Part shown: in pieces, positions 26,051 to 34,752 of the stretch
Layout of the letters: each line of letters starts with the position of its first letter
Position numbering within the stretch: position 1 is the stretch's first letter
Assembly: GCF_900142535.1 (NCBI RefSeq)
Contig: NZ_FRBE01000010.1
Location: forward strand, 1 to 64,000
Direction: 5' to 3'
From: Fibrobacter sp. UWEL
Lineage (GTDB): Bacteria > Fibrobacterota > Fibrobacteria > Fibrobacterales > Fibrobacteraceae
Length of the DNA: 64,000 bases
Position numbers and translations under genes: made by a program
Notes under the pieces: generated by a model
Seen by the model: only the letters and a program-made list of their open reading frames with translations
Told to the model about the DNA's origin: nothing
Databases searched by the model: none

Positions 26051-27370
26051 TTATTTTTTGCAGACTTTGTTGTAAACTGCAATCTGACGTTCAATGATTC
26101 CGTCCCAGGTAAAGCATTCTGCAATTCTCTTGCGGGAACCTGCCAGCAGGCTTTCCACCAGGGCGGGGTCATCAGCTAGACGCTTGAATGCATCTGCTAA
26201 AGCCTTAGGATCCTTCTCGGGAACCAGGATGCCGGACTGACCATCTACGACCACGTCGGGAATGCCGCCCACGTTACTTGCCACGATGGGGAGGTTCAGT
26301 TCCATAGCCTCAATGAGCACAACGCCCAAGCCTTCCGTGTCTCCCTTATGGTCCACAATGGCGGGCAGCGTAAAGACGTTGGCGTTCCTGTATTCCGCTT
26401 CCAGTTCTTCCGGAGAAAGCTTTCCCGTAAAGATGATTTCGCAGGGACCCAGTTCCCTCGACTCCGCTTCGCTCCGCTCGGGATGACATGGATTTTCGAA
26501 TTCGTCGGAGGCCATGACTTCGCGGGCCTGTTTCTTCAGGTCTTCCGTCAGGTCGCCCACGCCAACGATGCGGATCTCGAATTTATCGACAGGCAGGTAC
26601 TTGGCTGCTTCAATGAGATAGCAGATGCCCTTACGTTCGATGTGACGGCCTACAAAGAGGATCTTGAACTTGCCATTCACCGGATGCATTCGCGATGCTA
26701 GATCTCCTTCGACAAGCTCAGGACAAGCTTTCGACTCCGCTGCGCTACGCTCAGGATGACATATGGATGCATCACTGCCTAGGGTAGTTCCATAGGGGCT
26801 CCACTCTACGTTCACGTCGCGAAGGGCCTTGATCTTACCTGCGGTAAAACTGCTGTTCGCAAAAATCCCTTGCGCTTGACCTATGGCGAATTTCAATAAG
26901 GGACGTACCCATTTCTTCTTTCGAATCAGGAGCAGTTCCGCTCCGTGGAAATTCAGCACCAGAGGAATTCGGAAAAGTTTTGCGGCGCCTAATGCGATGT
27001 ATGCATGAGGGAAGGGCCAGTGGGCGTGAATGACGTCCGGCTTCCACTTGCGGCACAGTCGGATGCACTGGAAAAATCCGTTGATGATGTAGGGAATTGC
27101 CAGGAGCTGCAGCCAAGGCTTCGAGGCCATCTTGCTGGGGGCGCCTTCTTCGTGAGTGAGCATTTCCAAGCTTGCTGGTGCATAGCGGAAACGGTTCACG
27201 GGGACGCCGTCAATAACGTGGCTCTTTAAGCCCTTGTAGGTGGGGGCTAAAACCTGTACATCAATGCCCGCTTTCTTCAGGTGGGCGATGGAGGCGCGCA
27301 GCCAAGGTACTTCCGCATCCTCATGGAAGCGGGGATATACCGATCCAATGACCAGAACTTTTTGGACCAT
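26051..27370 (-). CDS. Glycosyltransferase family 4 protein with two in-frame repeat insertions
   Basis: 439 residues. The N-terminal lobe has YPRFHEDAEVPWLRASIAHL, HAHWPFPHA and NFHGAELL; the C-terminal lobe has KILFVGRHIERKG, IVGVGDL and the EAMELNLPIVASNVGGIPDVV glycosyltransferase motif, so it transfers a sugar from a nucleotide donor, probably for surface polysaccharide. Two segments are alien: HPERSAAESKACPELVEGD (near the middle) and HPERSEAESRELG, which are translated copies of the dispersed palindromic repeat. The start at 27370 (MVQKVLVIG) lies one base after the stop of the preceding gene; the frame runs 13 codons further. Confidence 0.85.
   Translation of the reverse strand: MVQKVLVIGSVYPRFHEDAEVPWLRASIAHLKKAGIDVQVLAPTYKGLKSHVIDGVPVNRFRYAPASLEMLTHEEGAPSKMASKPWLQLLAIPYIINGFFQCIRLCRKWKPDVIHAHWPFPHAYIALGAAKLFRIPLVLNFHGAELLLIRKKKWVRPLLKFAIGQAQGIFANSSFTAGKIKALRDVNVEWSPYGTTLGSDASICHPERSAAESKACPELVEGDLASRMHPVNGKFKILFVGRHIERKGICYLIEAAKYLPVDKFEIRIVGVGDLTEDLKKQAREVMASDEFENPCHPERSEAESRELGPCEIIFTGKLSPEELEAEYRNANVFTLPAIVDHKGDTEGLGVVLIEAMELNLPIVASNVGGIPDVVVDGQSGILVPEKDPKALADAFKRLADDPALVESLLAGSRKRIAECFTWDGIIERQIAVYNKVCKK
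26455..26491. repeat. Dispersed palindromic repeat inside the glycosyltransferase gene (copy 1)
   Basis: CCCTCGACTCCGCTTCGC followed by TCCGCTCGGGATGACA. It is the same family as the repeats at 931-960 and 31386-31422. It is read in frame as HPERSEAES in the protein and lies in a loop between the donor-domain strands. Confidence 0.8.
26701..26765. repeat. Dispersed palindromic repeat inside the glycosyltransferase gene (copy 2, compound)
   Basis: A longer, compound copy: GATCTCCTTCGACAAGCTC, then AGGACAAGCTTTCGACTCCG, then CTACGCTCAGGATGACATA. It is read in frame as HPERSAAESKACPELVEGD. It holds two nested palindromes. Confidence 0.8.
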
Positions 27371-27371
27371 C

Positions 27372-27833
27372 TTAGAGAATGGGCTGTACCAAGTCGCCGA
27401 GTCCAGCATTCTGGATGCAGGCGGGGTAGAGAATAGGCTTGATAGAATTCATCAGGAAGTCGTCGGCCTTTTCAAAGCCTTCGGTCTTTGCCATCTGCAG
27501 AATACGTCCACGGACTCGTTCCCAGCCCTCGATCTTGGAGTCCAGCAGCAGCATGCCGATACCGGCCTGGTTTTCCAGGAATCCGATAATGTCGCTACCG
27601 CGGTTGCTCTTGTGCAGGGATGCCAGGAAGATGCTCCAGAATTTCAGGTTGTCTTCCTCGGAACCCATGGCGTTCTTGATGGCTTCAAAGTCCAGCTCAA
27701 CGTACACGAAGGAGCTGGTGTCCTCATCACTGCGGATAATTTCTTCCTGGCAGCGTCTTTCAAATATTTCCTCGGTGTAGATGGAAATATTATACTTGCC
27801 TTTTCCTATCAAATTGAAAAGCATTTCTTTCAT
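27372..27833 (-). CDS. Unknown protein, possibly a degenerate cyclase-like domain
   Basis: 153 residues from MKEMLFNLIG (an ATG two codons earlier, at 27839, is also possible). Alternating strands and helices (SSFVYVELDFEAIKNAMG, SDIIGFLENQAGIGMLLLD, RVRGRILQMAK) recall a diguanylate-cyclase-type fold, but there is no GGDEF active site, so I give no function. It ends one base before the glycosyltransferase ATG and is translationally coupled to it. Its promoter region (27834-27862) is shared with the divergent DUF4954 gene. Confidence 0.65.
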   Translation of the reverse strand: MKEMLFNLIGKGKYNISIYTEEIFERRCQEEIIRSDEDTSSFVYVELDFEAIKNAMGSEEDNLKFWSIFLASLHKSNRGSDIIGFLENQAGIGMLLLDSKIEGWERVRGRILQMAKTEGFEKADDFLMNSIKPILYPACIQNAGLGDLVQPIL

Positions 27834-27850
27834 ACGCATAGAATTTAGTC

Positions 27851-27858
27851 TATTTTTG
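27851..27858 (+). promoter_or_regulatory. TAnnTTTG -10 element abutting the start codon
   Basis: TATTTTTG ends four bases (AGGC) before the ATG at 27863. Transcription would start at the ATG. The whole divergent intergenic region is only 29 bases. Confidence 0.5.
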
Positions 27859-27862
27859 AGGC

Positions 27863-29746
27863 ATGCAAAGACTGCTGAAGTTGAAAAAAGTATTGAAGAA
27901 TAGTGTTTTGGCTGCCTCCGTGGAAAATTTCAAGGCAATCAAGGCGGCGACCTCCAAGTATCGTGCTCTGACGGCCGAAGAAATCCAGGTTCTTGAAAAG
28001 AATGGGAACCGTTCGGAATCATGGTCCAGAGTTTTTGTGGAACAGGATTTTGATGCTAATCGAATTCATCGCTCCACTTTCGCAGGTGAAGTTTACCTGC
28101 CCCGATTCTTCGGTACTTTGCTTCTGCCCGGTGACGTGTCTTATCCCACCGGCATCTATGAAAGTCTTGTTCACAACAGCATTGTGGAAAACGCTCTTAT
28201 CTATCGTGTATCCATGCTGTCCAACGAACTGATTCGCTGTGGCGCTGTGGTGCATAACGTAGGTTCCCTGGTGAGCTCCGGCAAGATCAACTACATGATT
28301 GGCACCTCCATGAACGTGGGTAACGAGATGGGCGGTCGTTCCATCCTGGTGTTCCCGGAATTGACTACGGAGTTGGTGGACCTCCAGCTTTTCCATAAGG
28401 CTGATGCTGAAGTGGGGAATGCTTTTGCAGAACAGCTGAAAATTTATCGCGATGAAATGGCCTTGCCCTTCGGTATTGTGGGGAAGGGTGCGGTAGTATC
28501 CAACACCAACATCATTCGTAACAGCTGGATTGGCGCCCATGCCCGTATTGAGGGGGCCTCCAAGATTCGTAACTCTGTGGTCATGAGCTCTCTGGAAGAA
28601 TCCACCCATGTCTACGATTCCGTGATTCTTGAAAATTCCAATGTGCAGATGGGCGTGAAGATTCACACCGGCGCAGAAGTTCAGGGCTCTGTCCTCATGA
28701 CCCGCACCAAGGTTTGCTGCAAGGCTATTGTGAAGTCTTCTGTTATTGCACCCTGCTGTCATATTGAAGAAGGTGAAGTGAACAGTTCCTATATGGGACC
28801 TATGACCCAGATGCATCATCACTCTCTGCTCATTGCAGCCCTGTGGCCCGAAGGATGCGGCAACCTGGGTTATGGCGCCAACGTGGGTAGTAACCACACG
28901 GGACGTATGCCGGACCAGGAAGTGATGCCGGGACAGGCCATGTTCTTTGGCCTGGGCGTAAACATCAAGTTCCCTGCCAACTACCGCGAGTCTCCCTTCA
29001 CCTTGATAGCAACTGGTGTTACCACCATGCCCCAGCGTTTGAAGTTCCCCTTCTCTCTGGTGCGCCCCGGTGACCCGCAGCTCAATGGCGTTCCTGCTCG
29101 ACTGAACGAAATTGTACCGGGGTGGAATTACGCCTGCAATGCTTACGCTCTGGATCGCAACGCCTACAAGTATTCTGTCCGCGGTAAGGGCGTGGTGCCT
29201 GCTACGTTCTTCAACATCTTCAATCCTGAAACCGTGCGTTGTGTTTACGATGCCTACTGCCGCCTGCAGGTGGCAACCATTCGTGACGTGTATACCAAGG
29301 AACACATTGACGGCCTGGGCGAAAACTTCTTGCGTGAACGCGTCCGTCAGCAAGCGCTCCACACGTACTCCGAATATCTGGAACGCTACGTGCTGGAAAG
29401 TATTATCACCATGGTGGTAAACGACGTGAACTTGCTTGCCCAGCCTGTGAAGGAACTGCGCCGCTTGATTACTACTGAACTGAATAAGGATGTGGTTCGC
29501 GTGGTGCCGCTGTCCGATAGTTTTGAGGATCTGGTCAAGCGTTACCGCCAGCTGGAAAAGGACTGGTTCGAACGTGTGTCCCACGGTCTGGACAAGGACA
29601 ACGATCGCGGTCGCAAGATCTTTGACGACTACGATGACGCTCATCCTATTGACAAGGGCTTTACCGAATGGGAGAAGGCCCGTGTGGAAGAAAAGTTCCG
29701 TAAGCTTACTTCCGTAGCGAAGGGCGCTAAACCTGAAAGCGTCTGA
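27863..29746 (+). CDS. DUF4954 family protein (beta-helix, nucleotidyltransferase-like)
   Basis: 627 residues. The middle (about 130-330) contains hexapeptide-like turns of a left-handed beta helix (GKGAVVSNTNIIRNSWIGAH, IRNSVVMSS, VYDSVILENSNVQMGVKIH), as in sugar-nucleotide acyl- and uridylyltransferases; NVGSNHTGRMPDQE and IKFPANYRESPFTLIATG match what I know of DUF4954, a family of Bacteroidetes and Fibrobacter. Activity is unknown, though a carbohydrate role fits the glycosyltransferase nearby. There is no ribosome binding site; initiation is probably leaderless. Its TGA overlaps the next ATG by one base. Confidence 0.75.
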   Translation: MQRLLKLKKVLKNSVLAASVENFKAIKAATSKYRALTAEEIQVLEKNGNRSESWSRVFVEQDFDANRIHRSTFAGEVYLPRFFGTLLLPGDVSYPTGIYESLVHNSIVENALIYRVSMLSNELIRCGAVVHNVGSLVSSGKINYMIGTSMNVGNEMGGRSILVFPELTTELVDLQLFHKADAEVGNAFAEQLKIYRDEMALPFGIVGKGAVVSNTNIIRNSWIGAHARIEGASKIRNSVVMSSLEESTHVYDSVILENSNVQMGVKIHTGAEVQGSVLMTRTKVCCKAIVKSSVIAPCCHIEEGEVNSSYMGPMTQMHHHSLLIAALWPEGCGNLGYGANVGSNHTGRMPDQEVMPGQAMFFGLGVNIKFPANYRESPFTLIATGVTTMPQRLKFPFSLVRPGDPQLNGVPARLNEIVPGWNYACNAYALDRNAYKYSVRGKGVVPATFFNIFNPETVRCVYDAYCRLQVATIRDVYTKEHIDGLGENFLRERVRQQALHTYSEYLERYVLESIITMVVNDVNLLAQPVKELRRLITTELNKDVVRVVPLSDSFEDLVKRYRQLEKDWFERVSHGLDKDNDRGRKIFDDYDDAHPIDKGFTEWEKARVEEKFRKLTSVAKGAKPESV

Positions 29747-30306
29747 TGGATTCCATAGTCTGGTTATCTTTTTTGCTTTTGGTTGAAGTTCTGGGACGTA
29801 TCGTCCTGGAAGTGAGAGAGTGCCGCCTGACACAGCAGGGTGGTGGTTTCTGGATGGTCCTGCGAATCATCCCGCTGGTAAACGATTTGGTCCCGCTGCC
29901 GGAAAACCGCAGGGAGCCCGTGGTAGGCAACTTCGTGAAACTTCACGAAGAAGGCCACCAGAAGCTCCATCACGCCACTTTACGCAATACCCTCAAGGTG
30001 TTGCTGCTCCTTCTGGCTTTAGGCTGGATTGTATTCGTCACCTTCCAGTTTGCCTGCCCCCTCTGGGAAGCCTTCCTGTGGCTGCATGTGGTGGCCATTC
30101 CCGGCAGGATGTTATTCCATGGCTTCTGCTGGAATCAGGAATACGAAGCGGATACCTACGCTTTCCGCCAGCTGGAAAAGAAAATCGCGAAGAATGCCCT
30201 GCGGGAACTGACTGCTTGCGAAATCCCCCACACAAAGCTTTTCGCTTTAATCTACCGCGAACATCCCACCGCCGCCCTCCGCCAGAAGAAACTGCATCTC
30301 AAGTAA
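29746..30306 (+). CDS. Small membrane zinc metalloprotease (M48-like)
   Basis: 186 residues. HEEGH at 67-71 is a canonical HExxH zinc motif and EYEADTYAF (about residues 131-139) supplies the third ligand, as in M48/HtpX-type proteases. Hydrophobic segments at 3-21 and about 85-120 make it an integral membrane protein with the active site on the cytoplasmic side by analogy. It is shorter than HtpX (about 290 residues). Its ATG overlaps the DUF4954 stop codon by one base, so the two are made together. Substrate unknown. Confidence 0.7.
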   Translation: MDSIVWLSFLLLVEVLGRIVLEVRECRLTQQGGGFWMVLRIIPLVNDLVPLPENRREPVVGNFVKLHEEGHQKLHHATLRNTLKVLLLLLALGWIVFVTFQFACPLWEAFLWLHVVAIPGRMLFHGFCWNQEYEADTYAFRQLEKKIAKNALRELTACEIPHTKLFALIYREHPTAALRQKKLHLK

Positions 30307-30381
30307 GTTCGCTGAGCATAGCCGAAGCGGACAGATTTTTAGATGGTGAAATTTGTATATTCCTTGGGCAAAGAGGTTTTT

Positions 30382-31377
30382 ATGTCTCACAGACTTTGTT
30401 CCCTTACGAAAATTTATTGCCTTTTAATTCTAGCTCTTGTTTCCGCCGCTGGGGCCTTTGATGTTAGTGTCAATGCCAAGGTGGACAACGCCCAGGTTTT
30501 TATCGGTGACCGTTTCAATTACGAAATCGCCGTGACTGCTCCGGAAGATGCCATTGTGGACCTGCCCAGTTTCGTGGGGAACCTGGGTAGCTTCGAAGTA
30601 AAGGAAATCGTCAACGACCGTATTACCGAAGGCATGCCCAAGGGGACTGCGAAGTTTGTTTGGCAAGCAACTCTCAATACGTTCATTAGCGGCGACTTTA
30701 TGATTGCGCCCCAGCAGGTCACTGCCGTGGTGGGCTCCGACACGGTACGCACCAATACGGATCCTGTTGCCGTGAAGGTCGCCACTCGTACCACTGGCGA
30801 AGAAGAAGACATTATCGAGGTGGAAGATCCTCTGGATGATCCGCGCATGCCTCAGTGGGTGATTGTAGCCTCCATCGTTTTGGGCGCCATCATCCTTATT
30901 CTCCTGGGCATGTTCCTTCATCACAAATTCCGCAAGGTGGGTGCCGCTCCCCAGTTGCCGCCTTACGAAGAAGCGGTTCTTGCCCTTAAGGAACTCCGCG
31001 GTAAGAATTATCTTGCAATGGGCGATCAAGCCAGCTACTTTATGGGTGTTGGCGTCATTGCCCGCCGTTACATCGAACGTCGCTTTAGCGTTGATATTCT
31101 GGATGCTACCGTGGCTCAGCTCAAGCAGCGTATGTCCCAGGTTTCTGGCCTGCCGCAGGCTTACAAGGAATCTGTTATCACGCTGGCTGTAGAAACGGAA
31201 CCGGTAAAGTTCGCCAAGATGAAGCTTGATGGTGAACGTTGCAAGTTCTGGGACGAGTGGGCCGATCGCCTGCTGGAAGACACCAAGCCCACTCCCGAAG
31301 AAGAACAGGCCAAGAAAGAAGCTCTGAAAGCCGCCCTCAACGACGTCAAGGCCGCCAAGAAAAAGAAGAAGAAATAA
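30382..31377 (+). CDS. BatD-like membrane protein with DUF4381-like C-terminus
   Basis: 331 residues. A signal peptide (MSHRLCSLTKIYCLLILA) is followed by a beta-rich domain typical of the N-terminal part of BatD (NAKVDNAQVFIGDRFNYEI), one transmembrane helix at about residues 163-185 (VIVASIVLGAIILILLGMFL), and a cytoplasmic helical tail resembling DUF4381 ending in a Lys run. Bat proteins work with MoxR ATPases; no moxR is in the window. Start at 30382 is supported by AGAGG 8 bases upstream and the signal peptide; the frame starts 13 codons earlier. Confidence 0.65.
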   Translation: MSHRLCSLTKIYCLLILALVSAAGAFDVSVNAKVDNAQVFIGDRFNYEIAVTAPEDAIVDLPSFVGNLGSFEVKEIVNDRITEGMPKGTAKFVWQATLNTFISGDFMIAPQQVTAVVGSDTVRTNTDPVAVKVATRTTGEEEDIIEVEDPLDDPRMPQWVIVASIVLGAIILILLGMFLHHKFRKVGAAPQLPPYEEAVLALKELRGKNYLAMGDQASYFMGVGVIARRYIERRFSVDILDATVAQLKQRMSQVSGLPQAYKESVITLAVETEPVKFAKMKLDGERCKFWDEWADRLLEDTKPTPEEEQAKKEALKAALNDVKAAKKKKKK

Positions 31378-31385
31378 TCCTGCAT

Positions 31386-31422
31386 GTCATCCTGAGCGGA
31401 GCGCAGCGTAGTCGAAGGATCT
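31386..31422. repeat. Dispersed palindromic repeat (intergenic)
   Basis: GTCATCCTGAGCGGAGCG followed by CAGCGTAGTCGAAGGATCT. It occupies almost all the 52 bases between the BatD-like gene and the RBBP9-like gene, so it forms the leader of the latter. A shortened relative (TTCGCTGAGCATAGCCGAAG) is visible at about 30308-30327. Confidence 0.85.
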
Positions 31423-31429
31423 AGCAAAA

Positions 31430-31987
31430 ATGCATCATCTGATTGTCCCTGGTTTAAATAATTCCGGTCCCACCCATTGGCAAAGTTTCTGGGCAAAGAG
31501 CCTAGAAGATGCAAGCCGTGTTGTCCAGCGCAATTGGGATGCCCCTCAGAAATCTGAATGGATTGAAACTTTGGACGAGGCTGTTTCCAAGCTGGAATCC
31601 GACACCATTTTTATTTCCCACAGTCTGGGCGTGGTGACCACCGTTCTCTGGCTCACAGAAATTTTTGGACGCACAGGTGCCGCTGCAAATCCCAAGGCTC
31701 ATTTCATCAAGGGCGCCTTCCTGGTTTCGCCCAGCGATGCGGACAATATCGAGATTATCAACAATTTCGCTCCCATGCCCTTGAAAAAGTTGCCTGTCCC
31801 CGCTTGGGTGATCGCTAGCGAGGACGATCCTTTTGTGACCATGGAGCGTTCCAAGTTCTTTGCCAACGCCTGGGGCGCACACATCGAAAGCGTAGGCTGC
31901 CTGGGCCACATTAACGCCAAGTCAAATCTAGGCGAATGGGAGCAAGGCCGCAAGCTCCTGGCTGAATTCGAAAAGACTCTTCTTTAA
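31430..31987 (+). CDS. RBBP9/YdeN-type serine hydrolase
   Basis: 185 residues, usual family length. VPGLNNSGPTHWQSFWA at the start, the nucleophile elbow ISHSLGV with Ser65, then VASEDDPFV (Asp) and GHINAKSNLGEW (His) give the alpha/beta-hydrolase triad of the RBBP9/YdeN family. Members are esterases or peptidases with unclear substrates. No clear ribosome binding site is visible; the sequence before the ATG is the end of a palindromic repeat. Confidence 0.85.
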   Translation: MHHLIVPGLNNSGPTHWQSFWAKSLEDASRVVQRNWDAPQKSEWIETLDEAVSKLESDTIFISHSLGVVTTVLWLTEIFGRTGAAANPKAHFIKGAFLVSPSDADNIEIINNFAPMPLKKLPVPAWVIASEDDPFVTMERSKFFANAWGAHIESVGCLGHINAKSNLGEWEQGRKLLAEFEKTLL

Positions 31988-32013
31988 ATAAAGCTCTGCT
32001 AGAATATAGCTTG

Positions 32014-32646
32014 CTATTTTGATACACCTTTGTAGATGGACTTACCCGCTTCATAGACGGCGGTTCCCATATACACAAAAGGAGTGGTAATTTTTTCTAC
32101 TGTATTAAGGACTTCTATAGTGGTTTCCAAAACATTAATAAATTGTCTCGGTAGAGCATTCCGTTCCCGGTCCATATCTTTTTCATGAGGATCCCGCTTA
32201 TCCTTTTTACGTTCCTTCATTTTCTGTTCACGGTCCCAGCTAGCCTCGGTAATGGGGCAATCATCGGTACAGCTATAAATCTTCACAGGTTTTTGCACAG
32301 CTTCGGGAGCATCTGGAATCCAGCAATGGCGTTTATCCTTTTTCCCCTTGCGGCCCTGAACCTCCGTTGTCTTACAATACATGGTTAGGGAATCCTTCCC
32401 CACATAAAATTTTTCTGCACCTACAGTATCAACGTCTGCAATTATGTCGTCAAGTCCTGCATTCTGCGCTTTGGCAATTAAGGGATTCTTTTCGAAATAA
32501 AAGGGCGTTTCAGAATTATGTCCAAAGTTTGAAATCGAATCTTCCGAGACTTGACTTGGATGGAATACAAGTTGAGCACTGCTGTTCGCCACAAAGCAGA
32601 ACAGACATGCACAAGACATTGCAAATTTGACGTAGAACTTTTTCAT
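32014..32646 (-). CDS. Secreted protein, unknown function
   Basis: 210 residues with a signal peptide (MKKFYVKFAMSCACLFCF, then VANSSAQ). The middle contains a strongly charged Lys/Arg/Glu/Asp stretch (REQKMKERKKDKRDPHEKDM, residues about 140-160), and the C-terminus a helix with a small hydrophobic part. Four Cys could form disulfides. No domain recognised. A TATATTTG element lies 18-25 bases upstream of the start codon. It is convergent with the RBBP9-like gene. Confidence 0.65.
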   Translation of the reverse strand: MKKFYVKFAMSCACLFCFVANSSAQLVFHPSQVSEDSISNFGHNSETPFYFEKNPLIAKAQNAGLDDIIADVDTVGAEKFYVGKDSLTMYCKTTEVQGRKGKKDKRHCWIPDAPEAVQKPVKIYSCTDDCPITEASWDREQKMKERKKDKRDPHEKDMDRERNALPRQFINVLETTIEVLNTVEKITTPFVYMGTAVYEAGKSIYKGVSK

Positions 32647-32677
32647 AAACTAACCCCGATAATTCAAATATATATTT

Positions 32678-32862
32678 TAAAGCTCTGCTAAGCGCACGTT
32701 TACGCCTAGCAGAGCTTTAAACAAAAAAACGGTCGGCGCTCCAAAGAGGGCCGACTCGTTTCTATCTCTGCGGGACCCGCAGGTCCTGCGTTCCGGTTTA
32801 CATCCGGTCTATGTGTATAATATACGGCTCAAACCCGCTATGGTCAAGAGGTTGAGCCGTAA
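32678..32862. other. Intergenic stretch with four hairpins
   Basis: Four hairpin-forming elements in 185 bases: AAAGCTCTGCTA / TAGCAGAGCTTT (32680-32714), GGTCGGC / GCCGAC (32728-32752), CTGCGGGACCCGCAG (32768-32782) and CGGCTCAA / TTGAGCCG (32825-32861). The last, read on the minus strand, follows the endoglucanase stop and may be its terminator. The others could process or stabilise transcripts. The string AAGCTCTGCTA recurs at 31990. No open frame of note occurs. Confidence 0.55.
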
Positions 32863-32889
32863 ATCATTATTCCAAGATGGAATTGAAGC

Positions 32890-34611
32890 TTACTTCAAGG
32901 CGATGTGCTTTACCATGCTCTTGGAGCCTGCCTTGATTCGAACGATGTACTTGCCATTGGAAAGTGCTTCAAGAGATGCGGTACCGCTAATGTTGCGGAG
33001 GCTCATCATGGGACGACCCTGCATGTCAAAGACATCCACGTTGGCGGTGGCGCCTGAGATCTGCAGCATCTTGCCGTGAACACTGACGTTGAAGTTTGCA
33101 CTTGCAACATCCTTCAAGGCGAGCGTTGCGCTGCTGGATTCCGGAGTGTTGCCCGGAACGGCAGAGCTGGAGCTGGGAGTAATTCCCGGACCATCGAAGA
33201 ATCCGTTACCTGCGTCATAGTGGATGGTCAGCTTGCAAGTGTTGTCGTAGGCATAGCTGCTGCCATCGGAAGCTTGGATCCCGTTGTAGTAGGCAACGCA
33301 CTTGCCAGTAAACTTGTCGTAGCACTGACCATCGCAAGATCCATTCTGCTGGCTATTGGAAGAGGCGGGTTGCACGGAATTGCTGGAGCTTGCTTGCTGC
33401 TGGCTGCTGGAAGAGACTGTCGCAGCGCTGCTGGAGGAAACCGGGTTCACGGAGCTACTAGAAGCGGGCTGCTGAACAGAGCTAGAGGACTTGGTGTCAT
33501 TGCCCGGATTAACAGAAGGTGTAGTAGAGCACTTGGTGTAGCTGGTGGGATTGCTTGCCAAGTAACCCTTGACTAGAGAGCCCGATGCGGTATATTGTAG
33601 AGCATTCTTGTTAGAGCCGTTAGCGAATGCTGCGGTGCCTTCGTCGAAGTGGCTTGCGCTCCAGTTTGCCCAGGAAAGCTTATGGGTGTTCAGGAAGGTT
33701 TGCCAGCCCGCGTTGTTGGAACCGGGAGTTCCCTTACCGTCGGAATTGCCGGTACCCCATTCAGATACGAAAACGGAGAGACCTGCGTTCATGGCCTTGA
33801 CGGTCTTGGTGCCTTCGCAATCTTCATCCCAGGTTTGTCCGTTGTGGTCGGCGAAGGTGCTGTGACTGCCTTCGTAGCAATGGGAATTTGCGTAATAATG
33901 CATGGTGTAGGCAACGTTACTGCCAGTGACTTCGCTGCCGATGGCGTCGCTAGGATTCTGGTCCCACTTGCGGTTTCCCACCAGAATCAGATTGTCGGAG
34001 TACTTGCGAATTTCGGCCACGATTTCGTTGGCATAGTTCTTGATCAAGTCCCAGGAAATATCCTGCGGTTCGTTGAACACTTCGAAAATCACGTTGTCGT
34101 ACTTGCCCCACTTCTGGGCCATTTCACCAAAGAACTGCTTTGCGCTTGCAGTCTGGGTGTGTGCCACATGGGAATGCCAGTCGATAATCACGTAGATGTC
34201 GTTGTCGATGGCGGCCTGCACCACAGTATTCATCAAGTTCTTCTGGAAATCGGGATCGTTCTGGTAGCCCTGCAGTTTGTGGCCTTCCCAGGAGGAATTC
34301 CAGTATTCATCGCCCGTTGCCATGGCTGCGCGGACAATCTGGATCTTCATATCCTTCACCATGGTGGAAACGCCTGCGGCGCTCCAGTATTCAACTGCTT
34401 CGGGAATCAGGCTCCAGTATAGGCTCATGCCGCGGACCTGAACTTCCTTGCCGTCCTTGACACCTTCGCAGGAGCCGTAGATCTGGCCCTTGCCGCTGGA
34501 ATTCTTGCCGGTAATCAGCTGGCCGTATTGACTAACGGGACCAACAACGCTTGCAGCGTATGCGCTCATGCACGTCGCCAAAGTAAGCGAACCAATAATG
34601 TGTTTCATCAA
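32890..34611 (-). CDS. Secreted endoglucanase, glycoside hydrolase family 5
   Basis: 573 residues. Signal peptide MMKHIIGSLTLATCMSAYA; GH5 catalytic domain to about residue 350 with the acid/base in VFNEPQD (Glu181) and the nucleophile in VSEWGTG (Glu284), and IIDWHSHVAH and YTMHYYANSH around the cleft: the pattern of subfamily 2 cellulases that cut internal beta-1,4 bonds. A long Ser linker with Gln/Pro/Val follows (about 375-425), then a small domain with several Cys, a second linker, and the C-terminal domain shared with the other secreted proteins here (VDVFDMQGRP ... GKYIVRIK). Ribosome binding site GAGGA. Confidence 0.9.
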   Translation of the reverse strand: MMKHIIGSLTLATCMSAYAASVVGPVSQYGQLITGKNSSGKGQIYGSCEGVKDGKEVQVRGMSLYWSLIPEAVEYWSAAGVSTMVKDMKIQIVRAAMATGDEYWNSSWEGHKLQGYQNDPDFQKNLMNTVVQAAIDNDIYVIIDWHSHVAHTQTASAKQFFGEMAQKWGKYDNVIFEVFNEPQDISWDLIKNYANEIVAEIRKYSDNLILVGNRKWDQNPSDAIGSEVTGSNVAYTMHYYANSHCYEGSHSTFADHNGQTWDEDCEGTKTVKAMNAGLSVFVSEWGTGNSDGKGTPGSNNAGWQTFLNTHKLSWANWSASHFDEGTAAFANGSNKNALQYTASGSLVKGYLASNPTSYTKCSTTPSVNPGNDTKSSSSVQQPASSSSVNPVSSSSAATVSSSSQQQASSSNSVQPASSNSQQNGSCDGQCYDKFTGKCVAYYNGIQASDGSSYAYDNTCKLTIHYDAGNGFFDGPGITPSSSSAVPGNTPESSSATLALKDVASANFNVSVHGKMLQISGATANVDVFDMQGRPMMSLRNISGTASLEALSNGKYIVRIKAGSKSMVKHIALK

Positions 34612-34752
34612 ACATCCTCTAATTAGTGTGCGAACACACCAATCCCATCGTAAGTATAAACTTAACCCCGTAAAAATCGCTTTTTTTCAGAGGCCTGGAA
34701 CCGAAAAGAACTGAAAACAGGGTGAAACTGTAACAATTGTTTGCGTTCTATC

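Noticed and set aside
28019-29833. 604-codon open frame opposite the DUF4954 gene
   Set aside because: His-rich translation with no start signal, on the reverse strand of a well-supported gene.
32680-32714. Insertion-sequence terminal repeats
   Set aside because: The inverted repeat is short and encloses only a loop; no transposase gene or target duplication is present. No insertion sequence was recognised in the window.
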